Assembly (NCBI GenBank): GCA_003586115.2
Contig: QVOM02000025.1
Location: 86,614,688-86,678,687, forward strand
DNA length: 64,000 bases
Source: Salvator merianae
Taxonomy: Eukaryota; Chordata; Lepidosauria; Squamata; Teiidae
Reading direction: 5' to 3'
This document shows positions 10,954-21,586 of this stretch, piece by piece. Each line of letters opens with the position of its first letter. The stretch's first letter is position 1. The position numbers were made by a program, and so were the translations under genes. Under the pieces are notes generated by a model that did no database searches, was not told the origin of the DNA, and saw only the letters and a list, made by a program, of their open reading frames with translations.

Positions 10954-11636
10954 TTTCCACGAAGATCAGGACACCTTTACAACTTAAGAACCGGTCCCAG
11001 CCCCTCAGTCAGGAGAACAACGAAGACATTCCTCAAGACATGACTACACTATCCACAAAGAACACTCCGCTATGCAGCCAGAAACCTCTTGAACGGAGAG
11101 ATAGAAGCGGTACTGTGAAGAAGAACAGGAGAGTGGTGGTTGTGGGAGATTCCCTTTTGAGAGGAACGGAGGCAGGTGTCTGCAGACCTGACAGAAACTC
11201 ACAAGAGGTGTGCTGTCTCCCAGGTGCACGAATCAAAGATGTGACTGATAGCTTATCGAGGCTCTTCAGTCCTACAGACTACTACCCATTCCTGCTAATA
11301 CATGTAGGCACAAATGACACTGCAAGAAGGGACTTTGCAACCGTCTGCAGTGACTTCGAAGACCTTGGCAAGACAGTGAAGGAACTGGGAGCACAAGTAG
11401 TTTTCTCATCTATCCTTCCTGTGGATGGTCATGGAAAAAGAAGATGGGACAGGATTCTTGAGGTGAACAATTGGCTACGTCAATGGTGCTATCGGCAAGG
11501 ATTTGGATTTCTGAACCATGGAGAAAACTACCTATATGATGGACTCCTTGCAAGAGATGGGCTGCACCTTACAAAGACAGGGAAGAATGTTTTTGGCAAG
11601 TGCCTTGCTTCACTCATCAGGAGAGCTTTAAACTAA
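10954..11636 (+). CDS. CR1 ORF1 protein, C-terminal part with SGNH/GDSL esterase domain
   Basis: In CR1-family elements ORF1 encodes an RNA-associated protein whose C-terminal domain is an SGNH-type esterase; its exact role in retrotransposition is unsettled. Counting from the internal Met at 11040 (198 residues to the stop), the catalytic blocks are intact: GDS at residues 36-38 (nucleophile Ser38), GTND at 90-93 (oxyanion Asn92) and DGLH at 173-176 (Asp173 and His176). The region 16-31 is rich in Lys and Arg, which would suit nucleic-acid contact. The frame stays open upstream of this Met to the insertion border at 10954, so the true start and the N-terminal part are missing and Met at 11040 is probably not native. 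The stop overlaps the start of the ORF2 frame. An independent host SGNH gene is unlikely because CR1 ORF2 and the CR1 tail follow directly. Confidence 0.85.
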
Positions 11637-14538
11637 AACAAAAGGGGAAGGGGAAAAAAAGTCAAAGAAAAATACTCAGTCAATTAATACAGGCGATATT
11701 CTTGCTACCAGAAGTAGAAGTAAAGAACAAAAGCAAAAGGTTTGTAAGGAAAGTGGAGGAGTCAAGCTTGTAAGAGGTATCAGTCACAAACTAAAATGCT
11801 TCTACACCAATGCACAGAGTATGAGAAATAAAAAAGGAGAACTGGAGATCCTAACACAGGAAGATAAATATGATGTCATAGGCATTACGGAAACCTGGTG
11901 GGATAACGCACATGAATGGAACACGGACATCGAAGGCTACAACTTATTTTTGCGAAACAGACTTAACAAAAGAGGAGGGGGTATTGCACTGTATGTTAAA
12001 AAAGCATTTGTCTCCTCAGAGATTCAGGTTTCAGAGAATGGAAGCCCAGTAGAATCTGTCTGGGTAAGAATACAAGGAGAGAACAACAGGACACCATTGT
12101 AGGAGTTTATTATAGGCCCCCTGGACAAACAGAAGATATGGATGCTCTCTTTCTAGATCAGATGGCTAAACTCTCAAGAAAGCATGACATAGTGCTTATG
12201 GGAGATTTTAACTATCCAGACATTTGTTGGGAATCCCTCTCAGGCAAAAGTCACAAGTCTAATAAGTTCTTATCCTCTCTTGCTGACAACTTCATCTACC
12301 AAAAGGTGGAGGAGAAAACAAGAGGACTTCTAATTCTTACCAACAGGGAGGAAATGGTTGAGGAAATCAGAGTTTCTGGGACCTTAGGAGGCAGTGACCA
12401 TGCTATCCTTGAATTCTGGATAATAAGGGAAGGAAAGCCTGAGAGGACTCAGACTTCAAAGTTGGACTTCAGACGGGTGGATTTTGATGGACTCAGAAGG
12501 AGGGTAGGAAGGATCAAATGGTTGAATGTACTAAAGGATAGAAACGTCCAAGAAGGATGGGATACTTTGCGAAATGCAATACTAGATGCACAATCTCTAA
12601 CAATTCCTCAAAGAAAGAAGAACGGGAAGCATCTAAAGAGACCAGGGTGGATAAACCCAAAACTTAAAAACTTGCTAAAGAGGAAAAAAGAAATGTTCAA
12701 GAAATGGAAGGAGGGGTATATATCTAAAGAAGAATATAATGTAGTCTGCACAAACTGCAGGGCAAGTATCAGAAAAGCTAAAGCTAGAAATGAATTGAGG
12801 CTTGCAAGAGAGACTAAAAACAATAAAAAGGGGTTTGGGGAATATGTCAAAAGCAAAAGAAAAATTAAAGAGGCTATAGGATGTTTACAGAGTGAAAATG
12901 GTGAATTGATAAAAAACGATATTGAGAAGGCTGAGCTTCTGAACTCCTATTTTGTATCTGTTTTCTCTAAGAAAGATAGCGTAACAGCGACTGACCTTCG
13001 TTGTGCTAGTGAAGGAATAAGAGAATCAAAGCACATAATCAAAACAGAGAGGGTAAGGGAATACTTAGCTAATTTAAATGAATTTAAGTCTCCAGGTCCA
13101 GATAGATTATATCCTAGGGTACTGAAGGAATTAGCAGGGGTTATTGCTGAACCACTTGCTGTAATCTTTGAAAATTCATGGAGAACAGGAGAAGTCCCAG
13201 ATGATTGGAGAAGGGCAAACGTTGTCCCTATCTTCAAAAAAGGGAAGAAGGCGGACCCAGGGAACTACAGGGCTGTTAGCCTGACTTCAATACCAGGAAA
13301 GATTTTTGAACAAAGTATTAAACAACATGTATGCCAGCATTTGGACGGGAATTCAGTAATTAACCGTAGTCAACATGGGTTTGTAACAAACAAGTCATGT
13401 CAGACTAATCTAATTTCATTCTATGACAAAATCACTGAATGGGTTGATCAGGGAAATGCCGTAGACATAGTATATCTTGACTTCAGCAAAGCATTTGACA
13501 AAGTATCTCATACCATCCTCATTGAAAAAATGATCAAATATGGGATTGACAAGGTAACTGTTAGGTGGGTTCATAACTGGCTTAGTGATCGTACTCAAAG
13601 AGTGGTTATAAATGGCTGCACATCCAATTGGAAGAAAGTCTCAAGCGGTGTACCGCGAGGCTCTGTGCTGGGCCCAGTTATGTTTAACATTTTTATAAAT
13701 GATCTGGATGAGGAAGTTGAGGGGAAACTGATCAAATTTGCTGATGACACAAAGCTAGGGGGGTTGCTAACACTAGAGAAGAGAGAGAGAGGATTCAAAA
13801 AGATTTAGAAAAACTTGAACAATGGGCTGCAACTAATAGAATGGTATTTAGCAAGGAAAAATGCAAGGTACTACATCTGGGTAAGAAAAATGAAAAAAAA
13901 CCACATATAGAATGGGAGGAATCCGGCTGAGCAGCAGCACATGTGAAAAGGACCTGGGTGTCCTAGTAGATCATAGATTGGACATGAGTCAACAGTGCGA
14001 AGCAGCTGCAAAAAAGGCAAACACAATCCTTGGGTATATTAAGAGAAGCATAGAGTCCAGATCGCATGAAGTTATTATCCCTCTCTACTCTGCCTTGGTC
14101 AGACCTCATCTGGAGTACTGTGTCCAGTTCTGGGCACCCCAGTTTAAAAAAGACACTGACAAACTGGAGCAGGTTCAAAGGAGAGCTACCAAGATGGTGA
14201 ATGGTCTACAAACCATGTCCTATGAGGAACGGTTAAAGGAACCAGGAATGTTTAGCCTACAAAAAAGAAGACTGAGAGGGGACATGATAGCTGTCTACAA
14301 ATACCTAAAGGGCTGTCACAGTGCAGAAGGATCAGACCTGTTCTCACTTACACAAGGAAGGACTAGAAGCAACGGGATGAAACTGCAGGGGAAAAGATTC
14401 AGATTAGATGTTAGGAAAAAAATGATGACAGTAAGGACGATCAACCAGTGGAATAGGTTGCCACAGGAGGTGGTGAGCTCCCCTTCGATGGAGGTCTTCA
14501 AGCGGAGACTGGACGGCCATTTATCGGGGATGGTTTAG
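11632..14538 (+). pseudogene. CR1 ORF2: endonuclease and reverse transcriptase, frameshifted
   Basis: ORF2 makes the enzyme that nicks target DNA and copies the element RNA. The sequence runs through three reading frames. Segment 1 (open from 11632, first Met 11821, stop 12102) has the endonuclease N-terminus with YTNAQS and ITETWW motifs. Segment 2 (12138-13808, 556 residues) has the endonuclease GDFN (residues 22-25) and SDH (86-88) motifs, then the reverse transcriptase with YLDFSKAFD, GVPRGSVLGP and the catalytic FADD at 13737-13748. Segment 3 covers about 13790-13905 in a second frame and 13912-14538 in a third, holding the RT connection/C-terminal region (VLVDHRLDMS, LVRPHLEY, WNRLPQEVV). 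Breaks lie near 12092, near 13785 in a GA run and near 13900 in an A run. The usual Gln of GVPQG is Arg, and the LLDLxLTN endonuclease motif is shortened to LLILTN. It is inactive as it stands, but only lightly decayed. Confidence 0.9.
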
Positions 14539-14614
14539 GGAATCCTGCATTGAGCAGGGGGTTGGACTTGATGATCCAGGAGGTCCCTTCCAACTCTATG
14601 TTTCTATGTTTCTA

Positions 14615-14866
14615 CATGGTGCCTGACTATGCAGCCCAGCTATACTGCCCACTTGCAGCATTTGCACCTAGAAGATGGTGTGAACGCTGTTGACCAGGAG
14701 GAATCCAGCTGCTCCCAATCAATCTGTGGACAGTGTTTTAGCTGTCCGCAGCTAGCATCTGGGAATGGCTGTATTTGCTCCTGGACACTGCAGCCATGGC
14801 AGGGTGCAGATGCACTTACCTAATGAGTGTCTGCCTGCTCACTACCAGGTAAGTGCAAACAGGCCC
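14615..14866. mobile_element. Right half of the MITE split by CR1
   Basis: It resumes with 'catggtgcctgactatgcag', continues through 'cagcatttgcacctagaaga' and 'ccagctgctcccaatca', and ends AAGTGCAAACAGGCCC. The same strings occur in order in the copies at 15839, 25246 and 55630. Flanks of the whole MITE (before 10771, after 14866) do not show a clean 3-bp duplication, suggesting an old insertion. Confidence 0.75.
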
Positions 14867-15127
14867 GGGGGGCATCAGGAACCAACAAGTAACCTGCGTG
14901 AGTGTCCTTCGGTATACAAGCACAACTGATTTCTGCTAGTGGAGAAACAAAATCTAACAATGAGGCTGATGAAATCAACCCATTTCTTCCTGGTACACTC
15001 CATCATTAAGCTTGTGTTGTTTTGTTTTGGACATTCTCCAATGCATTAAGGAGCCATTCTTTCATAGACAGCTTTTAAAGAGTTTCCAGTAGCAATATCT
15101 AGCGCCCGGTCAGCTGTGATGAATTCC
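14867..15127. other. Unassigned non-coding sequence
   Basis: Nothing is supported here. Confidence 0.35.
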
Positions 15128-15300
15128 ATTTATTTATTTGCTTATTTATATCCTGCCCTTCACCAGAAGGTCCCAGGGTGGGTCCCAACAGTAAGAAATA
15201 AAATATATAGAATATTCTTTAAAAATATTTAAAATATAATCCTCTCTCCCTTCCTCCCTCTCTCCATGGCAGGACAATACTCAGAGGAAGCCAAGCAGCA
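15128..15300 (-). mobile_element. L2-like LINE 3' tail
   Basis: It reads 'atttatttatttgcttatttatatcctgcccttcaccagaaggtcccagg' and then 'aaaatatttaaaatataatcctctctccc...gcaggacaatactcagaggaag'. The same order is found at 61010-61155, where it continues into a recognisable L2 ORF2 on the minus strand. This copy is short and carries no coding sequence. Confidence 0.7.
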
Positions 15301-15838
15301 AATTTGCAGAAAATTGGAATGAGAATCGAAGCAGGTCGCCAATGCATTGTCCTAGTGGTGCATCTAGTTCAGCAGCCTAGTTTTCACAGAAGCTTTCCAG
15401 ACATCTCTTGAAGAAGCTCTTGAGCAGAGCATGACTCCAATAGCGCCTTCCCCATTCATTTCTCCATCAGCTGAGCTTTAGTGTCAAAGCACCTTCACTA
15501 TTGAATGCAATACCTAGCCCTCACGGCTCATAGCCACTCACAGCCCTACTTCTTGGGCTCGTCATGCCATTCTAAAAGCCACCTAAGCTGGTGGCAATTA
15601 CCACAGTTTGTATGTATGTACACATGTTATGTGTACAAAATATTTGTGTCCTGCCCTTTATCCAAAGAACTCAGTAGCAGTAATAAAATCATTATCCCAG
15701 ATATCTTTTGATACTAAACTGCCACTTCCAGCAATTTAACCAATTACTCAGGAGCAATCAGAGACATAGGGCACTTTCAAAGCAGACAAAACTAATGCAC
15801 ACTGTTCCCATGTTTGCTAGTTCCTCTGCTGATACTAA
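15301..15838. other. Unassigned non-coding sequence
   Basis: No gene or clear repeat is seen. The interval 15600-15680 ('acaaaatatttgtgtcctgccctttatccaaag') weakly recalls an L2-type tail. Confidence 0.35.
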
Positions 15839-16222
15839 GGGCCTTTCTATACTTTCCACCATGGAATTTTCACAAGCAAACATTCCATGGTAGAACAGAC
15901 CTCGCAGTGTGACAGCTATTTGCACTGTGAGGGCTGGAACATCCTGTGAATGGTCTACCAGTGCAAATGCTGCCTGCCTGCGCCATGATAGTGGCCAGGG
16001 AAACATCCCTCCACTGCCATGGCTACTGGGGACGTGGCTTGAGTGTGCAGCTGCACTGCACAACTTTCACACCCAGAAGTAGATGCGAATACTGAGCAAT
16101 GGGAGCAGTCCAGCTGCTTCCAGTACAGCTATGGAGCATGATTTTGAGGACCTCCACAAAGTACAGACACACCACACTAGTGAGTGTCTGCACCTTCACT
16201 AGTGAAAAGTGCAAACAGGCCC
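15839..16222. mobile_element. PIF/Harbinger-type MITE with TAA target duplication
   Basis: Left end GGGCCTTTCTATACTTTCCA and right end GTGCAAACAGGCCC are flanked by identical TAA trinucleotides (15836-15838 and 16223-16225). The 3-bp TAA duplication and GGGCC...GGCCC ends are typical of PIF/Harbinger elements. It is 384 bp with no coding capacity. Subterminal hairpins (CCATGGAA...TTCCATGG; CACTAGTGAG...TCACTAGTG) may be transposase recognition or folding features. Confidence 0.85.
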
Positions 16223-16746
16223 TAAAGACTAATGAGCAAAACATCTGCACTAGGTCAGCCCTCCAACAATGAAGTGAAAAGTGGCATTGTACTGCATATT
16301 TTTGACACTGGAAGATTCTATGCCATCTACTCATTGGTTCTTAAAGCATGGTGCTCTTGTATATCTCTCAACATTCCACTCCTGCATTCCGTGTTGGCCC
16401 CAATGGAATCCTGGGAGTCAAATGCTGGAAGTTGTTGACTGATGAACACCTGGAGGACTGCCGTTCCTAGCAGGAACCGTGTGCCATCAACCTAGAAAGA
16501 ATCTTAAGTTGAGCATCCTGGGGTCAACTTGTACTTTCAAGTTGGGGTTCAGTTATAGTTTCAAACAGGCCCCGCTTTTATAAAGAAGCATGTCACTGCT
16601 CCTGTTATATAGCTCCTGCAAAGTCATGGTTTGGAATGGAAGAATTCTCAACGTCTGTTCCTCTGACTGCTTACCCTTTAACAGGGGCAAATCCATTCCA
16701 CTCTTTTTGTTGGATCTGAGGCTGCGTGTACACCAGTGGCAGCCAT
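16223..16746. other. Unassigned non-coding sequence
   Basis: No gene is seen. A segment around 16330-16500 ('attggttcttaaagcatgg...aatcctgggagtcaaatgctg') has the look of an old interspersed repeat that I cannot place. Confidence 0.35.
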
Positions 16747-16931
16747 TGGCTTTAAGAGCAGGTATTTGTAATCCACAGAAAGCCTGAGATGGCTGTTCAT
16801 GGGGCCTCCAGGCCTCCGTACTGTCGCAGCAGGTCACCCAGTGACCTGCTGTGACAGTACAGAGGCCCAGAAGCTCTGTGAACAGCCATCATGCACATTC
16901 CACAGGTCACAAACACCCACTCTTAAAGCCA
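16747..16931. repeat. Foldback MITE with long arms
   Basis: The left arm starts TGGCTTTAAGAGCAGG and the right arm ends CACTCTTAAAGCCA. The arms pair for most of the 185 bp; the inner part GACCTGCTGTGACAGTAC (right) mirrors GTACTGTCGCAGCAGGTC (left). A relative with the same inner arms (GGCTGTTCA...GGCCTCC...GACCTGCTG) is at 23218-23407. The flanks show no convincing target duplication. Confidence 0.75.
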
Positions 16932-17672
16932 GCACCTGCTGCTGATCTACACCTATGGCAGCAGATGCTCTGAGGAAACCCAGAGGCACTGAGATCAAAT
17001 ATCAGGGATGCCCACCACTGCAGAGTACCCGAGAAGAATGATGGAGGACCTTGAAGTGTCTTCCTTAGTGTCCTTCCTCTCAGCAGATTGAATGCTGTGA
17101 GGACTTCCTCTCCTATCGTTGCTCTCGCTGCCACTGTGTAAATGCACAGAGGGGAAAGAATAGCCTCCATGCCTGCTGCATGCAGGCGCCATGCTCTCAT
17201 AGGGTCTTTTCTGTGTCCTTTTTCAGCATAAAGGAGGTCCTTTTGTACTCAGAGTCAGTACTGAAGATGTTGAGAGGTGAAGCCTGGGCCATTTGGCAGG
17301 CACCCCCCCCATCCTGCCCTAGGAGCTGGGGAAGCGTCCTTGCCCTGGTGTACCCTGAACAGCTGAGGTGAGGACGCAGCCTGATTCCGTGTTTTGGTTG
17401 GATTCTTTAAACATTGCTGCTCCTCTTGTGAAAAATACCAAACCAAATGGGACTATCTGCGGCACTGGCAGAAACAATGGCTGCGTTCTGAAGGATCTGA
17501 TGCACCACAGACTTTGTGTCTGTTGCAATGGTCAGTCCACAGCGGACGTCTGCCACAGGCTGCAGAGAGGCTTAGAGGTGTTGGCATGCAGATACTAATA
17601 AACCCATCCCACCTCTACTCCACATTAAAGGCTAGGGAATGAACTCTGGAACTGCATTTTTTGGGGTCTTTA
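16932..17672. other. Unassigned non-coding sequence
   Basis: No gene is supported. Short plus and minus frames overlap one another and lack domain features. Confidence 0.4.
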
Positions 17673-18303
17673 GGTCCTTTCTGCCTTATTCTGGAATATA
17701 TTCCAGAGTAGAGGCCTCCTGTCCGCATGCAAGTACAGATTACGCCTGGGGCCTGCCGAAGTCTGAACTAAGATGCGGAGAGCAAGCCCAAAGGGCCTTT
17801 TTGCATAGACCCTTAATCCATATAAAGTGCTGCGTAGTTCACTTTTAGGCCACATACATCAGTACTTTTATGCGGATCTATGAGTCTACCTCTCCCCCCC
17901 CCCCCCCCCCCCCCATTGGTCTGCTCTGTCTGCACAAAGAGTGAGATCCAGATTTAGGGAGCCCTAATCTGGATCACTGGTAGACCCAATTAATTGAGTC
18001 TTCCAGCAGAATCAGCAGGCCTGATCCACAACACAGGAGGTGTGCAGAAGGCATATCTGTTGCTTCCAGGACTACTGGGTGTACCTTTCACCAGCATGCC
18101 ATCATGCACTACCAAAAAGCAACCCCCAAAGCCCAAGGCTAAAAACATTTGTTCCTAACCCTCAGAGGCATGAGGTTGTGTCTGCAAGCTCATGCAATCC
18201 CTGCTATCCTGATCTGTGGGACTGGCTAATCACTGGCTAAAAAGTGCAGAAAGGGCCCTGTTCCATGACATATTCCAGAATCAGGCCCAGTGCAGAAAGG
18301 GCC
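17673..18303. mobile_element. PIF/Harbinger-type MITE with TTA target duplication, containing a C21 run
   Basis: Left end GGTCCTTTCTGCCTTATTCT and right end GTGCAGAAAGGGCC are inverted and flanked by TTA on both sides (17670-17672 and 18304-18306). TTA is the other standard PIF/Harbinger duplication. The subterminal TTCTGGAATATATTCCAGA palindrome is shared with the small MITEs at 37686 and 61308. A run of 21 C lies at 17894-17914. There is no transposase. Confidence 0.75.
17894..17914 (+). repeat. Poly(C) tract, 21 bases
   Basis: Twenty-one consecutive C follow CTCT. Such runs are length-unstable and sequencing-error-prone, so the true length may vary. Confidence 0.9.
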
Positions 18304-19406
18304 TTAAAGTGGATTAAGGCACTATCATGTAGACACTCACACCTCTAATTTTGAACCACTTTTTTTTTTCTTTTACTGTGTGCAGGTGGTAGTGTCTGCA
18401 TATTACCATCTCTAAGCTGCTTCCCAACTGCTTTTTTAATGAGTGTGGATGCAACCCCAATGAGCTATTGCTTCCAACATGAGGGCAGAAATTCCTAGTG
18501 ACCTGCTTGTTAGATTTCGTACGAATGGCTTTTGTCATTTCTGTTTGTCTGAATAATGCGATGCGCCTTCAGTAAAGCTGTCATTCTCTCCTGACTGCAT
18601 GCTCTTCGTGAAGGTAACCCTTTTGCCCAGTCCCAGCTCTTTTTAGAGCACTCCTCGGAAACGTGCATCTTGATGTCTCCATACCATCTGCCAAGAAACT
18701 GGCACTGAGCCATGGTTCTCTTTTCTAAATAACCCTTTGTGAGAGAAAGAATTCCTCAGGGAAGCCAATGCTCAAGTTATCACGCTGTCTGTTCTTGCTC
18801 AGTAGGTGTTTGGCATTTAATCACATCATGGATAGACAATTGTGTGCAGGTGGCTTCTTTTTTTTTATGTTTTTCAGATATTCTGCCTCCAGGGACCTCT
18901 TTTCATACTGATGTTTTTGCAAACAGAAGTTTCTACAGCTTGGTTGGGGCCCACTCATAGTTTCTGTCTGACCTTTCCGTTGTCTCACTTAGAATGAGGG
19001 TATAACTAAGCTACTCTATGACCACCTGCTTCCAAATGATGCAGAAGAAAATTTGCAGGGAAGGGCAAACGCTCTTTTGCAGGGATTTGGTCTGATATTA
19101 TTGATCTATTTGCTAAGAATGCTTGATCATTTTATGAGGAGTTCTTTTGTCTGTGCCCACAAACAAACAAAAGACATTTTTCCTCATGTAGGAATACGCA
19201 CAGACTAACATTTAGTAGTTCAGTTTGAATCGAATCAACTACCCTTGGTTTGACTTTGATTTGAACTAGTTTTTTCGAACAACAGGATGGTTCAGTTCGC
19301 ATATGAACCAAGCAAGCCATAGCAAACCATGCTAGGTTCATGAAGGTTCACTTGGTTTATTAGAGGACACCTCGTTTCAAGTTTGATATGAACTGGATTT
19401 TTCATA
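18304..19406. other. Unassigned non-coding sequence
   Basis: No gene is supported. The interval 19215-19400 has GTTTGAT/GGTTCA-rich words like the GTTTGAACC hAT family, but no termini are seen. Confidence 0.35.
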
Positions 19407-19648
19407 AGAACATACGAAGAACCCTGCTGGATCAGGCCACATCCCATCTAGTCTTGAATCCTGTCTCTCACAGTGGCCCACTGCTTGCTTCTGGGCATTC
19501 TCAAGCAGATGAGAAAGGCAGAACATTCACCTGCTCTCAACTCCCTGTAAATGGCCTTTAGAGGCATCCTGCCTGTCTCTCCACCTTGGAGGCAGTACCT
19601 AGGCATCTATTCTAGTAGCCATTGATAAAACTGTCCTCCATGACTTTG
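19407..19648 (-). mobile_element. L3/CR1-like LINE 3' fragment (first of a tandem pair)
   Basis: It reads 'aagaacatacgaagaaccctgctggatcaggccacatcccatctagtc', then 'tggcctttagaggcatcctgcctg', then 'gtagccattgataaaactgtcctccatgac'. It stops there and a second copy of the same 3' end begins at once in the same orientation. Confidence 0.75.
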
Positions 19649-19775
19649 TTGTTAAGAACTTAAAGGGACCTCTGCTGGATCAGGCCACAGTCCATCTAGT
19701 CCAGCGTCCTGTCTCACATAGTGGCCCACCAATTGCTTCTGGGCATCTCAAGCAGAAGATGAAGGCAAAACCTTC
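19649..19775 (-). mobile_element. L3/CR1-like LINE 3' fragment (second of a tandem pair)
   Basis: It restarts 'aagaacttaaagggacctctgctggatcaggccacagtccatctagtcc' and ends after 'gggcatctcaagcagaagatgaaggcaaaaccttcac', shorter than its neighbour. The head-to-tail arrangement recurs at 43388-44400. Confidence 0.7.
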
Positions 19776-21443
19776 ACTGTTTCAAATATCAGTGTAGTCT
19801 GGTTTGCATGCAAGCCATGCTAACATCCCAGTTCACTGCGAACTGCAAACCAACCAAATCAGTTCAGGCTAGTTCTATCTTCCTGGTCCTTTTGCTCTGG
19901 GTTAGCTGCTGCCAGAAAATCTGTCATCTGCCTTCAAGGGAATCCGCTAGCCATGCAGGTCTTAAGTTTGGAACTATCCTGTTGCAAAAAAGTCAACCCA
20001 GAGAACCCTCCCATGGAAGATCACTTTAAAGTGGTTTCCCAAGTTGTAGGTTGGTCCAACTGTCCACCCTGCAGGCAACTGAATCAGCCCAAACTACACA
20101 TGGAGCCTGGTGGGCTGGTGCCATTTTGTCAGACTCTGGAAATGGACCCAGAACTTGGCCATTTGGAGTGCACTGCACAAATCCCCCCATCCAGTTTGCA
20201 ACTTTGGGACAAGTAATTTTTCCTCTTTGCCTCCCAAGTTAGGCCTCGCCTGACCCACCATCCGTCACACAGGAGACTGCTAGAGCGGTCTCCACCACCT
20301 TTCCCTTCTTGGCCCAATTCACTTGATTTGGACCAGCACATGGAATGCAGAACTTCCAAAAAGCTTTAAAATGCAGCATTAAAATCCAAGTATTTTATGC
20401 TCCCTTCTAGCATGCTTTTTGCTCTCCATCTATCAGTGCTCCTTATTGTTTTCCCGATTGTAATTCTTTTTTCACAGAATTCTGTGTGCTCATTCAGATG
20501 CCCAGACACTGAGGGGGAAGGGAAGAGATTAGGGCCATAGTGCCATGTTTCCCTTCATTGAATTTTTAAAGTTTTCACCAAATCCCTGCATATGGTTTGC
20601 ATTAGAACTCTCTGAATTTTTTTAACTTCAAATTTATTTTTAGGAGAAGCATAGTTGCATCTCTAAAACTAACATCAAGTATCCCATTAAAATCCAGTCA
20701 AAACACGGTAAAGCATCTTTAAAATGACCTTGAAAGGACATCTTACCCTATATTGCTTTTCAACAGTGCTGCAGTCCGGTGTTACGCTGAAAGCTGCCCT
20801 GAGGTAATAATAATGATGATGATTATGGCGATAATCTTGCATAAATCCTCAAGTCCTGCAGCTTAATTCTGTAAACTGGTGGTTTCTGACTTTTTGCAAT
20901 TCCAGCCTTGACTTCTTTTTATTAAAGCCTAAATGGGATGGTTGGTATTTCTAACATTAGTCCCCTGTGGTTACATCTATGGCTGTAATTTTTGTGATAT
21001 AGATAAATATTCTGCTTCCCTCCAATTCTGTTATGAAAATCCTCCTACAAAGATAGTCCAAAACTTTTTTTAAAAAAATGGTCTCAAGGACTCCCCAAAT
21101 CATCCCTTTTATATACACTAAAATGGGCCATGGATTTACTCTGTTCTTTGAGAGCTTTGTAATTGTAAGAAGCTTTAGAATGCCTTCCTGTCTTTAACTT
21201 AATTCACACAATTCTGGTCCTCAGTGCACAAAGTTCTGAAAAGTTTGGGGCTTTTCCCAGCCCCCAAGGGTTCTCTGAGTGGTAAAAGCGAGATACGGAA
21301 ATTATAGTGACAGAAAAAAGCAGCAGTCCTAAAGGAAATGGAACATGCCCAGAATTAATTGTGAAAATTAATTTGAGACAAAATCCTGGTTCGGATGCTA
21401 GTGTTGCTGATCTTCAGATATTGCAGGACCAAGTGGACACAAT
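19776..21443. other. Unassigned non-coding sequence
   Basis: No gene or repeat is supported. A short (AATAATGATGATGATTATGG) stretch lies near 20807-20830. Confidence 0.4.
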
Positions 21444-21586
21444 GGGCCTTTTTGCACTTTCCACCTTAGAATGGGATAATTATAGTCCAGCTGCTGCCAG
21501 TAATTATAGTCCAGCACTCCACAGCTGTATCAGGAGCAGCTGGACTATAACTATCCCATTCTAAAGTAGAAAGTGCGCAAAAGGCC
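21444..21586. mobile_element. Compact 143-bp MITE with AAT target duplication
   Basis: Left end GGGCCTTTTTGCACTTTCCA and right end AAGTGCGCAAAAGGCC are inverted and flanked by AAT on both sides (21441-21443 and 21587-21589). The arms pair over about 45 bp (TTAGAATGGGATA... and ...TATCCCATTCTAA), making it almost a pure hairpin. It is the shortest complete member of the group here. Confidence 0.8.

Larger units (their letters stand above)
10954..14614 (+). mobile_element. CR1: CR1 non-LTR retrotransposon, 5'-truncated, about 3.66 kb
   Basis: This is the most complete autonomous-type element in the window. It has an ORF1 with an SGNH-esterase domain (to 11636), an ORF2 with APE-type endonuclease and reverse transcriptase (11632-14538, frameshifted), a short 3' UTR, and the short tandem tail CTATGTTTCTATGTTTCTA typical of CR1 instead of poly-A. 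The ORF1 frame is already open at the 5' junction with no upstream start, so the copy is 5'-truncated within ORF1, as usual for target-primed insertion. Both junctions fall in MITE sequence; a short CCAT/ACAT identity may be the target duplication, and CR1 typically makes short or no duplications. The exact 5' border could be a few bases either side of 10954. Confidence 0.9.

Noticed and set aside
11040..11636. A host SGNH/GDSL hydrolase gene
   Set aside because: It is followed at once by a CR1 ORF2 and a CR1 3' tail, and matches the esterase domain known in CR1 ORF1. It is element-encoded.
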